Of a DNA stretch of 64,000 nt, positions 36,515 to 47,497 are shown one piece after another. The translations under genes were made by a program, and so were the position numbers. The notes below the pieces were generated by a model. That model was given only the letters and a program-made list of their open reading frames with translations. It made no database searches and was not told where the DNA came from. Position 1 is the first letter of the stretch. Each line of letters opens with the position of its first letter. This DNA comes from Anthopleura xanthogrammica. Taxonomy: Eukaryota > Cnidaria > Anthozoa > Actiniaria > Actiniidae. The stretch is from contig OZ025211.1 in the NCBI GenBank assembly GCA_964019055.1, positions 7,690,400 through 7,754,399 of the forward strand, written 5' to 3'.

Positions 36515-37286
36515 AGCGTGCTGTATTTAAAGTTAAAGGATTTTGCAATGAATGTTTTACTAGTGGTTCTTATCAACTCCACCTTCAAGGACAAGGGATG
36601 GCTAGGCTTTCGAATGGTGTGAATGAATTTGCGCTGAGATTATACCTGATTATCGAGTCCTAATCGGTCTTTTGAGGCTACATGATGAGAAGACTTTAAT
36701 TTTTCACCAACTGTTCGGGATGGTATTTACCGTCGTTGAAATCAGAATTTGCATTCCTTATCAGTTTTTACAAGAGTAAAGACCTTCTCATTACCACAGA
36801 CTACACGACAACACATTTAAGATTATTGAGAGAAAGAGTACAAGTCAATGACTGAGACTCTTTCTGAGAAGTTTGGAACCGTTTCATATTTCTCGAATAT
36901 CGAGGAATTTTAGGGATGCCATGAACCGCAACATTTGGTATAGAATTGAACTTTACATGTAATCTCCCTCGACACATTCCCGTATCTTACCCTTACGGGG
37001 TGGACGGCACGGTACAGCAAGCCTGCACTTCCGGTAGCCCTCCGGCCAAAGCTATTTTGCGCACTTCTTTCTTCCTGTCACTCAAGGCCAGATCCTCAGG
37101 AGCACGCAATTATGTACGTGTACTTTAAAATCAAACACATTTGGTGAACGTTTGTATATCTCAGTATTTTGCTACTAAATCCACGACGAAACAGCTAAAA
37201 AAATTGATAGCATTGATATTATCAATAATAATATTAATGATAATGATTATTATTGATTATTTACGACACACCCATTGATATACTTG
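36515..37286. other. 3' flank of the E/K/P-rich gene
   Basis: Probably includes its 3' UTR, but no clear AATAAA close to the stop was seen. No other gene supported. Confidence 0.4.
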
Positions 37287-37545
37287 CAAGGGCGGATCCA
37301 GGAACTTTTGAGGGGGGAGGGGGTCTAGACGTATACTAAGCAAAAAAATTGAGCTATTTTAATAAAATGACGATTGAAAATAGAGGTTCCGGACCGCCTC
37401 AAACCAAACCCCCCCCCCCCCCGATCCACTACTGGGATATTATAGTGCAAAGATTCCCTGTAAAATATCGTATATCAAAAAAGGGAAAACAAAGAGTCGT
37501 AAAGGGGGTTACGGACTCCCTGGATCCTCTCCTGGTTCCGCCCTT
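37287..37545. mobile_element. MITE with CAAGGGCGGA ends
   Basis: Left CAAGGGCGGATCCAGGAAC and right CTGGTTCCGCCCTTG are inverted. Its interior (AAAATTGAGCTATTTTAATA, GGTTCCGGACCGCC) matches a relic at about 33360-33480. About 259 bp. Confidence 0.6.
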
Positions 37546-38210
37546 GACTTGGAATGAGTGGTACAAAATTGCTGTTCCATTTTCCAGAAAACGTTTGAGT
37601 TCTGTTTTCTAAGCAACCGTCATATGCACAAATAATATTTTTATTTTCTAAAATATAGATAATTTAAAAGAAAATGTGACTGAAAAGAAGGGAGGGAAAA
37701 TGAGATTCTCGCTCTTCTCTTCCCTTCAAACTAAAATATCTTAATTTATTTTTTAGTGCTTTATGCAATGCATTTAGTGTGGTATGTTATTCGTATTTAT
37801 GCGCGTGCACGCTTGTTAGCCAGGATTACACCAAAAAGGAGGTCAAAAAGAGAAAATTTTGACATTTTATCCTTGCGCAAACCACTCGCATCAAAACTGC
37901 ATTTTAGTGATGGCTAGTTGAATTGATTTTTTGTGTGAAAAGTTAGGATTTGTATAAATTTTCTTTAATGTATACTAAAATTCCCTTGTATCATTATTTT
38001 TGAATATCTATTATAGCTATGATTTCTTTTAAGAGCCACTGAAGATAGTTGGCTGCTGGTTAATTCAGAGTGAACTTTCGCTCTCCGTTGTTTTGCCGTT
38101 GTCTCCGTTATTTATTTATTCTTGATTTAAAGTGAGATCATTTTTATTTTCGTTAGAGTGCAAATAAAACATATTTTATAGTAATGATGTCTCAATCTGT
38201 TCTCTCTCTC

Positions 38211-38399
38211 CAGAGCCGTACCAGGGGGAGGGGATAGGGGGGCTCGGGGCCCCCAATAATTTCGAATGTACTGTATATTTAGCACTGAAAATTTTAGGTC
38301 TGTTTCTAATACATGGCCGTCTTAGAATATAACACCCCCCAATACTTTTGACCTAGGGCCCCCGCCCCAATATTTTTGGCGTTGCTATATACAGCCCTG
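38211..38399. mobile_element. MITE-like element with CAGAGCCGTA / TACAGCCCTG ends
   Basis: Imperfect inverted termini, G-rich left half and C-rich right half (GGGGGGCTCGGGGCCCCC and AGGGCCCCCGCCCC). A similar start occurs at about 59167. Followed by a CT-rich simple repeat (38400-38440). Confidence 0.5.
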
Positions 38400-38459
38400 C
38401 CCTCTCTCCCTCTCCCTCTCTCTCTCTCTCTCCCTCTGACTATCAATCTTTATTTATTT

Positions 38460-39085
38460 ATTTCTTGTGTGGTGATGGTGCAACTGGTAGAAGGGCGTAG
38501 TGGGTTTATCTAATTAGCGCGTATTTCTCAGTATTATTCTCTTGCATCACACACTCTTGAGATTAGTAGTCTTGACTAAAATCTCTAAATCTCTAAATCC
38601 TCTTGAGTCAAATTTACATTAGAAAGTGTTTCCCCCGCATTTTGTGAAGTTGTTTTTCTATTTAGAGCAGAAGTGCATATAGAGGTGGTCAGAGGTCTGA
38701 TTCAGGCGTCATGTGCGTCACAAAGGCGTCAAAGTCAGACACACCTGACGTCAACGACCAGTCATCATTGGACACAAACAAAAATCAGCCCCAAAAAATA
38801 ACGGTTTTTTTTTTCGAATAAAAACGCTTTGGACTTAAAACCACGATTTCCATATAACAAAATTTTTATTCCTCCAGAAAAAAAGATAAATGTTTGACTT
38901 ACAGAAATCTCGTGACGCTTTTGTTTAGATTCGTTGTTAGGATAAATTAAACGTTGCTATGGAGCAGAAATACAGCGGGCTCAATGTTTTGTTCTTCTTT
39001 GGCTTTGTTATGAAAAGTTTTGGAAAGTATTCATATAATAATTCTCTGTCAAGAAAACACGTTAAAGATCGATCGATCTTCAAAA
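38460..39085. other. Presumed promoter/5' UTR of the MGC gene
   Basis: Unique AT-rich DNA upstream of the start at 39086. No motif strong enough to call. Confidence 0.3.
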
Positions 39086-40697
39086 ATGGGTTGTTCTGTC
39101 AGTCTTGTAGGTCAAAATCTAAGCACAAGTGTTATTCTTAGCACTCCATCCAGCCATTACGGTAAGTGATTAGCCCTTCGTAACTCCGCGCACCACGCTG
39201 GGTCTAACAAAGAACAAAAAAAAAAAAACACAATAAAAAGGATAAAAATAAAATAATTTTGCCTTGGCATTGGCCTTAAATGTCTGCGCTGTTAAATTTC
39301 ACAGTGTTTTCCGCTTGTTTTGGTGAAATTTCTGATTATTTCGAGGAACTCTTTTTTGTGATTTGCGCAGACGCGCCGCGAGGAGTAACCGAGTATAGGG
39401 TTTCATATTGTGTGTACCCAAAACATTTTGGATTAGTTAATTGATTTGACTTAGAAAGCCGTTTGTTTTCCCTTGAAATATCATCCACAATATTTTTCTT
39501 TCATAGCATTTCGTAAGAGTCTTGTGTGACTGATATGGGCATTAGGGTCTAAACTTATTTGAAAAGCGAATGCCTCAGTTTTGGGGAGAGGGGAGGGGGT
39601 ATATCTGACATCATTAAAAATTTGATTAGAGGGGGTTGGGGAGGGAGGAGATGTGTACTTTTTTGATGGCTTTCTTCCTCTCCTAATTTTAAGAGAACAT
39701 AAATTTGAGGTCTTACAATGAGTTTTGATATTATTTTTCCTTTTTTTCGATCAAATTTAGAATACAACGAAAAAAGAAAAATCCTTAGCAATGGCTATCC
39801 TAACCAAAGAAGTGCAATAAAAATGAAAATAAAAAGTCAGTTCTTTAATAGCCTTAATAAGACTGACCTTTCCTCATGGCTTGTTAAGAACCAAGAACTA
39901 CCTTCACAAACAAGCACCAAAGGTATTGGCAGAAGGACTTGGAGGAATTTCACAGGCAAAAGTAACAAGAGTGTCAAGCTTAATGTCAGCCGTGAGCTTG
40001 CTAGCTGTAATAATTTGAAACAATCTCTTGATGGAAGGATAACAGCAAGCTTGAGTAAATTATCAGTTCATGAGCAAGGAAGCCTCATGCCTAATATATC
40101 TAATTATTCTTCTCTTCCTTCAAACTTCACCAAAGAATACTCTGTTGTATATATATCTGATTTCAACAGCAACCTTTCTGACCATGGTTCTTCTAATCAA
40201 GAACATGAAGATGTTTCTATCAATGGGCTGATAAGAAGGGAAATACCAACTTCAGCCCTCATGCAGGACTGTGATGCTGTTAAACATAAAACTAACAAGG
40301 ATGCTCTTCTAAGTTTTGAATCTGAGGAGATTGCACTTGCAGTTCACCAAGAGTTTTTTAATGGTAATTTTTCTTTATTATAGTGGGGTATTTCGCTTAT
40401 GCTCCACAAGGAGCTAGGAGAAAGAAGAAGATAGTGGCATGTGGCATATTGGATCAACCACTTTTAGGCAAAGGAGGGGGGAGGGGTGGGTAGAAAATAG
40501 GATCATCACCCTGTCCCCAAGAACTAACCCCAAGAGGACGAGGGTGCCCTGTGGAAATTGGTTCTAATCTTTTCACCTTTTAGTCATTTATAATAGTCAT
40601 GAATAGCGCACACAGCTCAGGACATGATATTATGTATTCATTTGTTTCAACAGATTTTGGAGATATATGTGATGATGACTTTCTCTTTTCTGGTTAA
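39086..40697 (+). CDS. Putative N-myristoylated Ser/Asn-rich protein, unknown
   Basis: Three exons: 39086-39161, 39761-40363, 40654-40697 (TAA), GT-AG borders, phase-consistent, 240 residues. The N-terminus MGCSVSL fits the myristoylation pattern (Gly2, Ser6), with Cys3 available for palmitoylation. The long central exon is rich in Ser, Asn and Lys and looks disordered. The C-terminus is acidic (DFGDICDDDFLFSG). AATAAA occurs at 40816-40821. No domain recognised. It follows the CaaX-type gene on the same strand with a gap of about 2.6 kb; the two share no sequence. Exon 1 rests on splice logic and the motif only. Confidence 0.68.
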
Positions 40698-40815
40698 GCT
40701 GTATAAGATGGACAATTATCAAGGAAAAAAGAAGACACAGAAAAATACATAAGATTTCACATTGGGGGGAGGCTTTAAAATCAAGACATATGAAACCAGA
40801 GCTCTGGCATGAAAC

Positions 40816-40821
40816 AATAAA
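40816..40821 (+). terminator. Polyadenylation signal of the MGC gene
   Basis: AATAAA about 120 bases after the stop. Confidence 0.5.
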
Positions 40822-41380
40822 ATGTAAAATATATTTATGGAAAAAAAAACATATCCTTTTTACTTAATAAAAACCTTGCCAAAAACTTTATACCAAGTTT
40901 AAAAAATAGTTTCGTTAATCTTAAGATACACACGAATGCTAAAAAGGGTTAATTCGTATTAAGGTCATATGTAGGGAAATAAAGCTGATAGCTAAAGTGA
41001 TGTATGGCAGCGGTTTACATTGCAAGTGGAACATATAGTCAAATGCATCCCTTGTGGCTTAGCGGGCTAGGATGAATTTCAAACACGTGGAAAATTTTTC
41101 ACGACGAAAAGTTGCTGTCCGTGTTGGACAGGTTGAAAAAAGTAGGATTTTCACGGGTTTTCAAGGCATAACATCCCTTGAAATAGTTCAGGTAACTTCA
41201 ACAATTCCTCTTGCGATAATTTGTGTTGTTTTTTCGGGGAATTTTAGTGGAAAAAGCGTACAAAAGTCCGCTCAAGTAGCGGCGAACCCGGTATTACGAC
41301 ATACTTCACGGCTTCGTGCTTCGCCCCAAACTTTACGAAGCCGATTTTGGGTTTTCCGGTTTTTATCCCATTAATTGAGG

Positions 41381-41395
41381 TCTTTGACTTTCAGG
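41381..41395 (+). other. Possible 5' UTR splice acceptor of CNBP
   Basis: GGTCTTTGACTTTCAG ends about 6 bases before the ATG and matches an acceptor, implying a noncoding first exon further upstream. Confidence 0.35.
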
Positions 41396-41401
41396 TGAGG
41401 T

Positions 41402-44400
41402 ATGTCGTCTAACGTGAAGTGTTACAAGTGTGAACAAACAGGGCATTTCGCCCGTGATTGCAAGACTAGTGGCTCTGGTGGATCGCCAAGCGGAGGATCA
41501 GGCACTTTTGGAGGTATTTTTAGCAATGTCCTCATTCTTCTAAAATTTTAAGTTAACTGACTAAAAAATCACTGTTCGCCTTCTTCAATGTGTATTCTAC
41601 CAACACAAATCCCAAAAGCGGCTTTCTAATGATCAGAAGTTGAAATATTTGGCTCAAAAATTGCTATCGTATTATAATGAGATCAAATTTAAGATTCAGT
41701 CTTGGCAGATATATCGTCCGACTACAGCCCTAAGTAAACGTGGCTTCTGATAGACGATCAAGCAAGGTTATTTATTCAGATGTTTGATCCCTAACAACAG
41801 AATATCTCCTTAAACTCTAGTATTAACGTATAATGCACGAATACCTATTTTACACGTGGTCTCAGTATGCTAACCGAATTGTTTAGTGTAAATTAGAAGA
41901 CCTGATGAAATTTTTGGTCGATACTTCCCTAGAAAATGTATATTGGTCACAGTCAAGATCACCTTGCAGACGCAATATTTATAGCCATCACTTGAGCGTG
42001 ATTTGAAATAATTTGTTTAAAACTCTTTCTTACATTTTTGAATCAAATAAGTTTGTCTATTTGGTCCTCGGATCTTTTTTTTTCGAACCAGAGATAGTTA
42101 TCTTAAAGCATCATGATTTGTACTAAGCTTTATAAATTTAAACCTAATTCATTGATTTTAAGAATATCCTTTGATCAAAGGAAGTTGGGACCTCTGGAAG
42201 TGATATCTTGCAGATTTTTTTCCTACAGCATGAAACACAAAGCTTTGCATGAATTTTTAATGTTGCAACCCTCACTCACACCGTCTCTAGGTTCTTGATA
42301 AATGAATGCGCTTTAATTACACCATAAATATTTTTCTTAATTTGAATTTCCATCCTAAAATATTCTATAGAAATATTTCAGTTGCTATGAAGCAGTGGTT
42401 CCTAGCTGAACTTAAATTTGGAACCATTTATAATACAGTCTATGTATGAAATATTGAAGTGAAGAGAAATCAAAATTACACACACATAGACCTTGATCCC
42501 CATTAAAACTAACTTTCAAGATATGGGTGAAAATTATGAAAATATTACTTCAAGGGTTTTTGGTTCTTACAAGAAAAAACTTGTGTTTTTGGGGTTTTCA
42601 TGGATGCCACATTGGAGGGCAGCAATTGTTTTTGCATGAATTTATTTGCTAAAGGTGAAAATTGCTATTTTTTTGCCCTACAAAGGCATGGGTAAATCCA
42701 AGATTTCAAATGTAGTTTTCAAGACTTCATATTTACATTTCAAATCTCTGATCAAGGGCTCTGATATTCCAATAAAAAATCAGTTAAAAATTAGGTTTTG
42801 GACCCACTTTCATGAATGATCGTGAAATATTTTCCAAAAAAATTCACTTCCAAACCACATTGCTAAGTATCAGCTTGAAAATATTTATTCCTACTGTAAA
42901 ATAAAAAAAAAATAACTTGCCAGGGTTTTGATCGTAGTTGGCACTGATATTCAGAATTTTAAATGAAGCCGCCGAAACTCCAATCAAAACATTTGATTTA
43001 CTGGTCACATGTGTTGTAAATTACCTGTAACTGTAAGACTTTAGGCCATTCAAAACTAGCAGTAAAATTTTGCCCTATACATTACTGTAAGTTTATTGTA
43101 AAACTTGTTGTAATCCATAACTTGTGTTTGATATTTTATAGATAAATCATGCTTCAATTGTGGGAAGACTGGCCATTTTTCCAGAAATTGCCCCAAGAAA
43201 AGTAAGTTACCTCAACAATAAAAAGATAAATAAATGGGATTTAGCAGTAGCACTTCTACAGAGTAGCTATTGTCCACTGAAATTCCAATACACCAGTTTG
43301 GCATTTGATGCAAACTGCTGTTTTTGAAGACCACAGACTCATTTGCGCAGGCTTAGCCTCGTTTATAAGTCAACTATAAGACACCATTAAATGTTGAGTT
43401 CAGTAAAAAATTAGGTTTTGGACCCGCTATCATGAATGATTGTAAAACATATTCTATAAGAATTCACTTCCCAACCACATTGCTAAGTATCAGCTTCAAA
43501 ATATTGCCCGATTTAGAATTTAAAACAAAGCAGCAGAAACTACAATCAAAACATTTGAGTTATTGGTTAAAGCATGAAGTATATTAGCTATAATTAGCTT
43601 TTTGTTTGAACACCCTCAACAGAGCTTTCAATAATATTTGGAGTAGGCGGTCAATCCAAAAAAGTAGGGGTTCGTATCCCCCAAGGGGCCGTAACTTTAT
43701 TTGGCAATGAATTAATTTTTTGTAAAAATAGCCGGCAGTTTAAGGTGAAGTATCCGGCGATAAACCGCCGGTAGCTGCCTTTTATTGAAAGCTCTGCCTA
43801 AAAGGTACCAAATTATGAAAATTAACCCCTAAGAGGTATGATGAGCATCCCTGCCAGTCAGAGCCCCCCTTCCTGCCTTCCATGATATTTGGATATACTG
43901 AGTGGTATAGCAAAATAGGATTTTTTAATTTAGATTTTGAACTGATATCATTTATGTTGTTTAGGCTTCTCAGATAAGTGCTACGCATGTGGAAAGAAGG
44001 GCCATCTTTCACGTGATTGCCCCGATGCAGGTAATACTGATTCTGCATCAGTTTGCTACAACTGCAACAAGCCTGGCCACATTTCACGTGACTGTACCGA
44101 GGAAAGCTCCAAACCGATCGTGGAGTGTTACTCTTGTGGTGAGAAGGGACATATGTCTCGTAATTGCACCTCTGGAGGTGGTAATAGCAAACCCAGAGGA
44201 TCTACTGCAACTTGCTACAGATGTGGCAAGCGAGGTCATTTTGCGCGCGAGTGCAATGACTCCGCCAATGTCTGTTACAGGTGTGGTGAGAGTGGTCACT
44301 TTGCTCGTGACTGTTCTGAGGCACCTACAGCAAGCTCTGATGTCAAGTGCTACAGCTGTGGAGAAACAGGCCATTATGCCCGTGATTGCACCAAGGAGGA

Positions 44401-44476
44401 GAAGTGCTACAATTGTGAGAAGACTGGGCACATAGCCAAAGATTGCCCTGAAGATGAAGAAAAAGATGGCGAATAA
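41402..44476 (+). CDS. CNBP: CNBP-like zinc-knuckle protein with nine CCHC motifs
   Basis: Family role: single-stranded nucleic acid binding, translational and transcriptional control. Exons 41402-41513, 43142-43201 and 43965-44476 (TAA) encode 227 residues. Nine CX2CX4HX4C knuckles are visible: one in exon 1 (CYKCEQTGHFARDC), one in exon 2 (CFNCGKTGHFSRNC), seven in exon 3. The exon 1 tail is Gly/Ser-rich, and the C-terminus is acidic. Vertebrate CNBP has seven knuckles, so this copy has two more. Immediately before the ATG a pyrimidine-rich TTTGACTTTCAG suggests a 5' UTR intron acceptor. The CNBP assignment rests on knuckle type and repeat number; another CCHC family such as a vasa-unrelated GIS2-type protein is possible. 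Confidence 0.85.
42775..43575. repeat. Direct repeats in CNBP introns 1 and 2 flanking exon 2
   Basis: About 42781-43010 and 43402-43570 share TTAGGTTTTGGACCC, CATGAATGAT, CACATTGCTAAGTATCAGCTT and CAATCAAAACATTTGA in the same order, about 620 bp apart. The small exon 43142-43201 lies between them. Confidence 0.75.
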
Positions 44477-47300
44477 ACTAGACCAGACAGATGGAGGCTC
44501 CCAATTAAATAAGAAAGAAAGGAATCAAGTCTGTTGGAGTCTCATTTCTGTTTTGGATCTTTTCCATAGTTAGACGATTGTTATGAGTAATGTGGTTTCA
44601 AAGAGATAAATGGCCAAGGCCGATGAGTTTTGTATGAAAAAGCCAAGGCTTACTAGCCCAGCTGGAGTCATGACAGCTTTGTATGTTGCCGTCAGCCTCT
44701 GCAATTCAATTCTATGCAATTTAATTTATGCCCATGATCTTTTTATTGTGTTGTGTCATTTTATTCACATGGGTTAAAATGAACTGAGAATTTCAAGCAA
44801 GGTTTTTAAGAAAAATTTGGTATAGCCAAGTTAAACCAGGGTTCAGAATAATGGCTGGTCAACGGTCAATGTCCAGCCAAATTTGGTACTTGACCGGTCA
44901 AATACGATTTTGAACAGACATAGTGACTGGTAATATTTGGAGAAAAAAATAAGATAAAATATCATACGCCGGACATCTTGACTGGCGTATGACTGGCTGT
45001 TATTTTGAGCCCTGTAAACTATGAGAATAATCCATCAACCATGTTCATGCAAGAACAGTTTTAGCAAATTGAGTTCTAAATCTTCCTATGAAATTCAAGT
45101 CGTAGGAATAAGATTTTTGTTCAAATACTAAGACCATTGAATGATGTGTTACTTTGGTGCTCTAAACTTAATTTGAATTCTCTTTCACATTTTTTTTTGG
45201 CGGAGTTACAAGGTGAATGTAAGTATTTACCACTGTTTTCATTACTACAAATAATTTCTAGTTAGGAGGCAGAAAGTCTGCAGCAACCCTTTTGAAGTCA
45301 TAAATGTCATTCTAAAAGCAGATTGATTGCCGTCTGGATTCATGTGTTCTGCAAAAACTTGTGATGTGAAGTTTCAGGTGTTTGGTCTCATACAGTAATG
45401 AAAGTAGTGGTAATACTAAAGACTTTATGCAGCATTAGTGTGTAAGGTGATTATCCCACAAGGGAAAGATGGGGAGATTTACTGCAAGTGGGAGATTAAT
45501 GTCCCTTTTGCTCAGTAAGATAAGACCAATTGATTGTGGTACCATTTTGTCCTACATATGACATCTACTCAATTAGAAAAGCTCATGCACATGATGGTAT
45601 TACACTTTAGTTCACTTTTCATCCTTTTTTTGATTTAGCAAAATATTCCATTATTTTTCGAAGCCATACAGCTTTTACTTTATACATAGTGGTAATAAAA
45701 ATCAGGTTCTTGGAGACATGTGGTAATGAATAATTTTCTTAAATATATCTATATATTTATATTAGACTTTATATAAATATGTCTATATATTTTTCAGTTA
45801 GAAAACTATGTATAACAAGCTGTGGATGGATTTTTTACTTTAAAACATTGTTAAGTTTTTAGTGATGAGTTTCCCCAACATGACCATTAATGTACTTGAA
45901 TGAAATTTTATCTTTAACTATTACAGCTTTTGGTGTGTTGGTTAGGTTAAGGTAGGATGCATACTATAGAGTGATTTAGCTTGAACCTTTGAATAAGATA
46001 TCTATTGAGCAGATCCTATTAAGTGCTTTGTGGCTTGCGTTTTGACTAACTGTCAGTGGTCAGACAAATGCCCAGCACTTATTTTATCATATACCACAAT
46101 AACCACCAGACTGTACCTCAGGGTATGGTAACTCGTAGATCAAGGGGGTTAAGACAAATCACTCTAGATATTATACCGGTATGCAAAAAAATTCATTGTT
46201 AGGAACATTTGCTTTCCAGACCTTCCAGATAACTGCTATTTTGTTTGTATCCTTATTGTCAATGTATTAAATGGTAGAAAGCTTTTTTTACCGTAAAGCT
46301 TTACTTAGGATGCTATGTAACAGAGCATCATCTCATTTTGATTTCAGATTGATTGAAAGCAATTATTAAGCTGCTGATACACGCTGCTTTTTTTTCTCAT
46401 GCTGGCAATGCAAGTTCGGATTTTTGCTGCAACAAATTATTGCAATATCTATCATGCGAAGAAAGTTTCTGGGTCATAAGCAATATTAAATCTTTTGGCT
46501 AGTCTGGAGAGGATTATTGCATTGCGAGTGAACATGCGTGATAGACTCTGCAACATTCAGTAATAGTTATTTCTTTGGCGTGTAATTCTCAAAATGTTGC
46601 AACAAAAAGTTCAAAAAATTGATGCATGTATTGGCAGCTTTTGTGTTTTCTTGCAAGTGATTTTATTTGATCTGTGAAACAAAACTTCATCATCGCACAC
46701 CTGCACCAGAGGATCATTTAAAGAAACAATGGAAATAGTGTTTTTACTTCACTGTTACAGTAATACCTTTTTCATGGATCAAATGAAATCACTATGATAT
46801 TCTGTTCTTTTACGAAATAACAAAACTTATGCTAGACTTGTTACTTAGAGTTCTTAGGCAATGTATTGCCCAGGTACAGATTTAAGGTGCAGTACTCTAT
46901 CAGTTATATCGTAAAAATAATTTAGCTTTTTTTCCATTCTTTCAATCTTGTTGATGATTGAGAGATGAATGCCTTATTTACTCAAGCTGTTGAATCTAAA
47001 AAATCAAACTTTGTGAAGAGGAGTCTAGGACAGTAATAAAATTAAATGAACATTGGCATACATGTTATTCTGGTTGTCTCTCTTTATTCTATCCTTATTA
47101 ACAAGAAAGAGACAAAGCGTGCACTGTAGAAAATAAAGCGCTAGAAAACGCAGGGCATGTTGCCTGATTTTTGTGAAGTGGACAGGGCTCAAAATAATGG
47201 CCAGGCAATGGACAAAGTCGGGCCAAAATTGGCACTTATCTTAGGCTGAACCCTCTTGAAATCCAAATCCACTTCTAAAGTCCAATTGGAATGCAGTGGT
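44477..47300. other. CNBP 3' flank / probable long 3' UTR, no further gene
   Basis: No coding signal. An AATAAA overlaps the stop (44474-44479) and another lies near 47034, so CNBP may have a long 3' UTR. A repeat is described separately at 44838-45016. Confidence 0.4.
44838..45016. mobile_element. MITE-like element with CAGGG-TTCAGAATAA ends
   Basis: Left CAGGGTTCAGAATAATGGC and right GTTATTTTGAGCCCTG are imperfect inverses. A second partial copy (CAGGGCTCAAAATAATGGCC) is near 47187. Confidence 0.5.
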
Positions 47301-47497
47301 GTTAATTGTCATTATTTTATTTTTTATTTATTTATCTTGACACACCACACGTTGATCAGTCCAATGTGGCTGGTCTGGCCTTTGAGCAGCTGTCATTTTT
47401 AACGCTGGTGGAGAAAATGGTATTTTCTTGAAGTACTGCTTCTGAATTCATGACGGATCTTATTTGTGTCCTCTGATAATACTTGTCATAGCAATAC

